Source of the DNA: Chloroflexota bacterium
Lineage (GTDB): Bacteria > Chloroflexota > Limnocylindria > Limnocylindrales > CSP1-4
Assembly (NCBI GenBank): GCA_003141245.1
Contig: PLLE01000041.1
Location: forward strand, 316,412 to 373,234
DNA length: 56,823 nt
Direction of reading: 5' to 3'
Shown: one piece after another, positions 53,930-56,823 of the stretch
Layout: each line of letters opens with the position of its first letter
Numbering within the stretch: position 1 is the stretch's first letter
The notes under the pieces: model-generated
What the model was told of the DNA's origin: nothing
The model's database searches: none
The model's input: the letters and a program-made list of their open reading frames with translations, nothing else
Translations under genes and position numbers: made by a program

Positions 53930-55702
53930 TCACGGCGCTGCAATGGCTTCGGCAGAATCGGGGCTCTCTCCCAACTTGTTCACCGCGCTCACGACGTAGT
54001 AGTAGGTGCTGCCCGCCGCGACCTTGGTGTCGAAATACTCGGGCAGGCCGACTCCGGAGGCGATCGCCGTGTATGGACCCCCAGCCTGCTCGGAGCGCTT
54101 CACGGTGTACGTATCAGCAAATGGTGAGAAATCCCACTTCAGATCGATCTTGCCCGAGTTCACCTTCTTCGTCATGTTGGTCGGCTGGGCAGGGGCCGCA
54201 GGATTCCCCTGACTGCCAGCCCATGTGAATGTGGCCGCGGATTGGGCCGGCACGGAGTATGCGAAGGCGCGGTCGCCCCAATGGACCGCGATGGAGGCGT
54301 CGTAGTTGAAGGGATTGGCGACGACAAGCACCTTCGAGCCATCCGGGTTCTTGAAGGCGACGGTCCCGAAGCCGTGGTATTTGAACCCGGACGAGGCGAT
54401 CCGGTATGCACCCGGCAGCACGAACTTGCTGAGCTGCCCGATGGAGTAGTAGTCGCGGGTGTAGGTGTATCCAGCGGCAGCCGACGGATCGATCGTGACA
54501 AAGCCAATGCAGGTGCCGCAGCCGCCCGTATTCGGGCCATTCGTCGTGTTCGTGGCGAGCGGCCACTTGATGACTGTCTTGGCCCAGTAGCGGGTCGAGC
54601 CGATCATGAGGTCCGACATGTCGTTCTTGAATCCGTCGCCGAAACCGAGCGAGGTGAAGCCGCTGCATTCGGTCTCGTACAGGTTCATATTCGGATAGGC
54701 GTCGTGGACGAGCTCCTGGGCGAAGAAGTTGCCCGCATAACAATGGAACGCCGTGCCATCGACGACCGCTTTGGCTTCCGGGTCGTCGAGAACGGAAATC
54801 GGATACTCCGGTTCGTTCCAGTTGTGGTCCCAGATCAGGATCTTGGTGTTGATGCCGGCTGCCTTGAAGGCCGGCGCCAGGTAGCTCTTGGCCAGAGTGG
54901 CCTCGTCGGCGGGCTCGAGCCTCATGCCCGGGTAGCTGCCCGGCTCGTAGTGCGGTTCGTTCTGCATCGTGACGGCCCAGATCGGCACGTTCTGCGCCTG
55001 GTAGGCCTGGATGAACTTGACGAAGTACTGTGCCCAGGCGGAGTAGTACTGGCTCTTCAGCGTGCCTCTCCCAAGGGCATCACTGTCCTTCATCCAGGCC
55101 GGCGGGCTCCAGGGCGATGCGACGAGCTTCAAGCTGGGATTGAGCTTGAAGGCATCCTGCAGGGCAGGGATGATGTAGGCCTTGTCATGCTCGATCGAGA
55201 AATGCGCCAGGTCCGGGTCGACCTGTCCGGCAGGCATGTCGTCGTACGTGTAGGCCGGGCCGTGAACCAGGTCGCTGGCGCCCATCGGGAGGCGCATGAC
55301 GCTGATGCCAATGCCATCGGTCCGGGAGAACAGCTTGGACATGACGTCTTTGCGCTGCGCCTCGGGCATCTGGGTGTAGATGAGCCAGGCCGAGGAATCG
55401 GTCATGGCAGCCCCAAAGCCGTCCATCTGTTGGTACTGGTTGTTCTCGTTCACGTAGATCACCGAGTCGCCGCCGGCGTCGGAGCCGAAGGTGAGGTCGG
55501 GCTGAGGTTCGAGCAGCTTGGACTGATCGGTCGTGGTGAGCCAGACCTTGACAGGGACGGGAGTCTCGGGGGTAGGCGTGGCAGCCACAGTGGGAGAGGG
55601 GCTTGGGGCGGGCGAGCAGCCGGCAACGAACCCTGCCACCAGGGCGACTTTCGCGAAGTTGCCCAAGAGATACCGATACCCGTGAAAGCGATTGCGCATC
55701 AT
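53930..55702 (-). CDS. Glycoside hydrolase family 30 lipoprotein with fibronectin type III domain
   Basis: A 590-residue secreted enzyme. A lipoprotein signal ends FVAGC at Cys29; residues 30-50 are a Thr/Pro linker. The GH30 barrel (about 60-420) has acid/base E249 in MQNEPHYEPG and nucleophile E345 in YETECSGFTS; QQMDGFGAAMTDSSAW is the family opening. A beta-sandwich follows and a fibronectin type III domain ends the protein (about 500-590). Likely acts on beta-glucosyl, xylosyl or fucosyl bonds in soil glycans; exact subfamily not determined. AGGTG is 5 bases before the first of two ATGs. Confidence 0.9.
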   Translation of the reverse strand: MMRNRFHGYRYLLGNFAKVALVAGFVAGCSPAPSPSPTVAATPTPETPVPVKVWLTTTDQSKLLEPQPDLTFGSDAGGDSVIYVNENNQYQQMDGFGAAMTDSSAWLIYTQMPEAQRKDVMSKLFSRTDGIGISVMRLPMGASDLVHGPAYTYDDMPAGQVDPDLAHFSIEHDKAYIIPALQDAFKLNPSLKLVASPWSPPAWMKDSDALGRGTLKSQYYSAWAQYFVKFIQAYQAQNVPIWAVTMQNEPHYEPGSYPGMRLEPADEATLAKSYLAPAFKAAGINTKILIWDHNWNEPEYPISVLDDPEAKAVVDGTAFHCYAGNFFAQELVHDAYPNMNLYETECSGFTSLGFGDGFKNDMSDLMIGSTRYWAKTVIKWPLATNTTNGPNTGGCGTCIGFVTIDPSAAAGYTYTRDYYSIGQLSKFVLPGAYRIASSGFKYHGFGTVAFKNPDGSKVLVVANPFNYDASIAVHWGDRAFAYSVPAQSAATFTWAGSQGNPAAPAQPTNMTKKVNSGKIDLKWDFSPFADTYTVKRSEQAGGPYTAIASGVGLPEYFDTKVAAGSTYYYVVSAVNKLGESPDSAEAIAAP

Positions 55703-55827
55703 CCAGACACCTTCAGCGGACGGTGATGGCGCGATCGTGGTGGCGCCCGCCGCGTGCCACATTCTGACACGCCGGGATCGCGCCTTGGCCGTTCTCCGGC
55801 CATCCCGACGGCTGTCGGGCGCCGCGA

Positions 55828-56622
55828 CTATCGCATCGTTCGGAGGCGCCGCAACAGCTCGTCGTGGATCAAGCCATTTGTGGCCACGGCAGAGGGTCCA
55901 TCGATCGTCCGCTCCCCCGATGCCGTCGTGAAGCGGCCACCCGCCTCCTCGACGATTACGAGCGGCGCGGCCCAGTCCCAGGGATGCGCGCCCGTTTCGA
56001 CCATGGCCTCGGCGGCGCCCTCTGCGACCAGCATGTAGCCCCAGAAATCCCCAAAGCCACGCGCCCGCCATGCATCGTCTAGAGTGGCATCGAAGCCTGG
56101 CATCAGGCCCGAACGCACGTCTGCACGGCGACTGCCGTAGACGATCTGCGACTCCTCGATCGTTCGCACTTTGCTCACGGATATCCGCTCCGAGCCGCGC
56201 CATGCTCCCCCGCCTCGCCACGCGACCCAGCGCTCGCGCAGAGCCGGGGCGCTGACCACTGCCAGCTGCAGCTCACCGTCGAGCGCCACGGCCAATAGTG
56301 TGGCGAATACCGGTATGCCGCGGATGAAGTTGGCCGTGGCGTCGATCGGGTCGACGTACCAGACCATGGTGGCGCCCGCCCGTTCGGTCCCCTCCTCCTC
56401 GCCGACGAACCCGCAGTCAGGGAACACTGCCCGCAGGCGCTCGCGGGCGAACCGTTCGATCGAGCGGTCGACCTCGGTCACAAACGATCGGTCGGGCTTG
56501 GTGTCGACGACGATGTCCCGCCGAAACCCGGCCAGGGCGATCCTGTCGGCCTCGTCGCAGATCGATAGGGCCCGGTCGCGCCAGAAGGCCAGCTCGGCCG
56601 GAGGGGCAATGCGTTCGTTCAT
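55828..56622 (-). CDS. Inositol-monophosphatase-family phosphatase
   Basis: A 264-residue member of the IMPase/HisN family. Metal sites: GFVGEEEGTER, YVDPIDATANFIRGIPVFA and HPWDWAAPLVIVEEAGG. The usual DPIDGT is DPIDAT, a Gly-to-Ala change beside the catalytic loop. Candidate substrates are inositol phosphate or histidinol phosphate; not decidable here. ATG 56622 is 6 bases after TACGAT, so probably leaderless. Confidence 0.85.
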   Translation of the reverse strand: MNERIAPPAELAFWRDRALSICDEADRIALAGFRRDIVVDTKPDRSFVTEVDRSIERFARERLRAVFPDCGFVGEEEGTERAGATMVWYVDPIDATANFIRGIPVFATLLAVALDGELQLAVVSAPALRERWVAWRGGGAWRGSERISVSKVRTIEESQIVYGSRRADVRSGLMPGFDATLDDAWRARGFGDFWGYMLVAEGAAEAMVETGAHPWDWAAPLVIVEEAGGRFTTASGERTIDGPSAVATNGLIHDELLRRLRTMR

Positions 56623-56628
56623 GAGCCA

Positions 56629-56634
56629 ATCGTA
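56629..56634 (-). promoter_or_regulatory. -10 of a leaderless promoter for the IMPase-family gene
   Basis: Minus-strand TACGAT followed by 6 bases and ATG 56622. A 17-base tandem repeat begins 4 bases upstream of it. Confidence 0.5.
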
Positions 56635-56637
56635 GCG

Positions 56638-56688
56638 GCGCGCGGGCTGATGCGGCGCGCGGGCTGATGCGGCGCGCGGGCTGATGCG
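56638..56688. repeat. Three perfect copies of a 17-base tandem repeat
   Basis: GCGCGCGGGCTGATGCG is repeated exactly three times (56638-56654, 56655-56671, 56672-56688), in the place of the -35 region of the IMPase promoter. No spacers, so not a CRISPR array. Confidence 0.9.
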
Positions 56689-56823
56689 TCGCCGAGCCGG
56701 CGCTGCCTGGCCTGTCCCGCCCCTCGGTTTCTCTCGCGCACCCGCCCAGGGAGTGCCATCGAGCGCCTGAAGGTCGAGTGCGCTCGACGGACTCGTGCCG
56801 CCGCGCGGACCACGCGTAACCCG

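Noticed and set aside
53930-56221. A 763-residue version of the GH30 gene
   Set aside because: The first 170 residues are antisense to the IMPase-family gene; the lipoprotein signal begins at 55702.
56638-56688. CRISPR-like repeat
   Set aside because: Units are directly adjacent with no spacers and no cas genes.

Overview
The window is GC-rich bacterial chromosome with no plasmid, phage or insertion-sequence core. Gene content (DUF4446 protein, a TgpA-type transglutaminase with MoxR and DUF58 partners, an F420-associated DUF2342 metalloprotease, a T-box in front of valS) and the many genes that start a few bases after a TAnnnT -10 element suggest an uncultured soil or freshwater Chloroflexota of the Limnocylindria/Ellin6529 kind. 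That placement is an inference from gene content, not a phylogenetic test.

Layout. 1-2235: end of a MrfA-type DEAD/DEAH helicase and the adjoining MrfB exonuclease, a DNA-crosslink repair pair. 2269-9494: sugar kinase, small acidic protein, YchF, then a leaderless operon cpaE-like/murI/DUF2342 protease, a methyltransferase and a small membrane protein. 9505-16470: HAD hydrolase coupled to a one-chain UvrD helicase-nuclease with a predicted Fe-S cluster, DUF4446 protein, small membrane protein and RarA. 16531-17214: VapC/RHH toxin-antitoxin pair. 17290-20916: a probable complete serine operon (class V aminotransferase, SerA, histidine-type phosphatase). 20996-25766: moxR, DUF58, transglutaminase. 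26225-29282: a group of zinc-ribbon proteins and an excisionase-like HTH protein. 29415-32480: valS with a T-box leader that looks translational. 32514-34507 and 43079-44997: two separate copies of one gene arrangement, an ECF sigma factor overlapping by ATGA a single-pass membrane protein whose outer part is a BNR/Asp-box beta-propeller. 35132-41521: a GlcD/GlcF-type flavo-iron-sulfur dehydrogenase converging on the proteostasis operon tig-clpP-clpX. 45133-46789: tRNA-Leu(UAG) and a holin-like membrane protein pair. 46941-56622: CinA-like protein that lacks its amidase serine, cNMP-binding protein, SGNH hydrolase, Mrp ATPase, a zincin/amidohydrolase pair, tiny genes, a GH30 lipoprotein and an IMPase-family phosphatase.

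The most interesting items are the duplicated sigma/propeller modules, the valS T-box whose sequestering stem covers the ribosome-binding site, the widespread leaderless gene starts, the histidine-phosphatase serine operon, and the degenerate CinA. Two gene remnants (34670-34984 and about 42120-42320) show some decay. No CRISPR array, prophage, origin or rRNA was seen.
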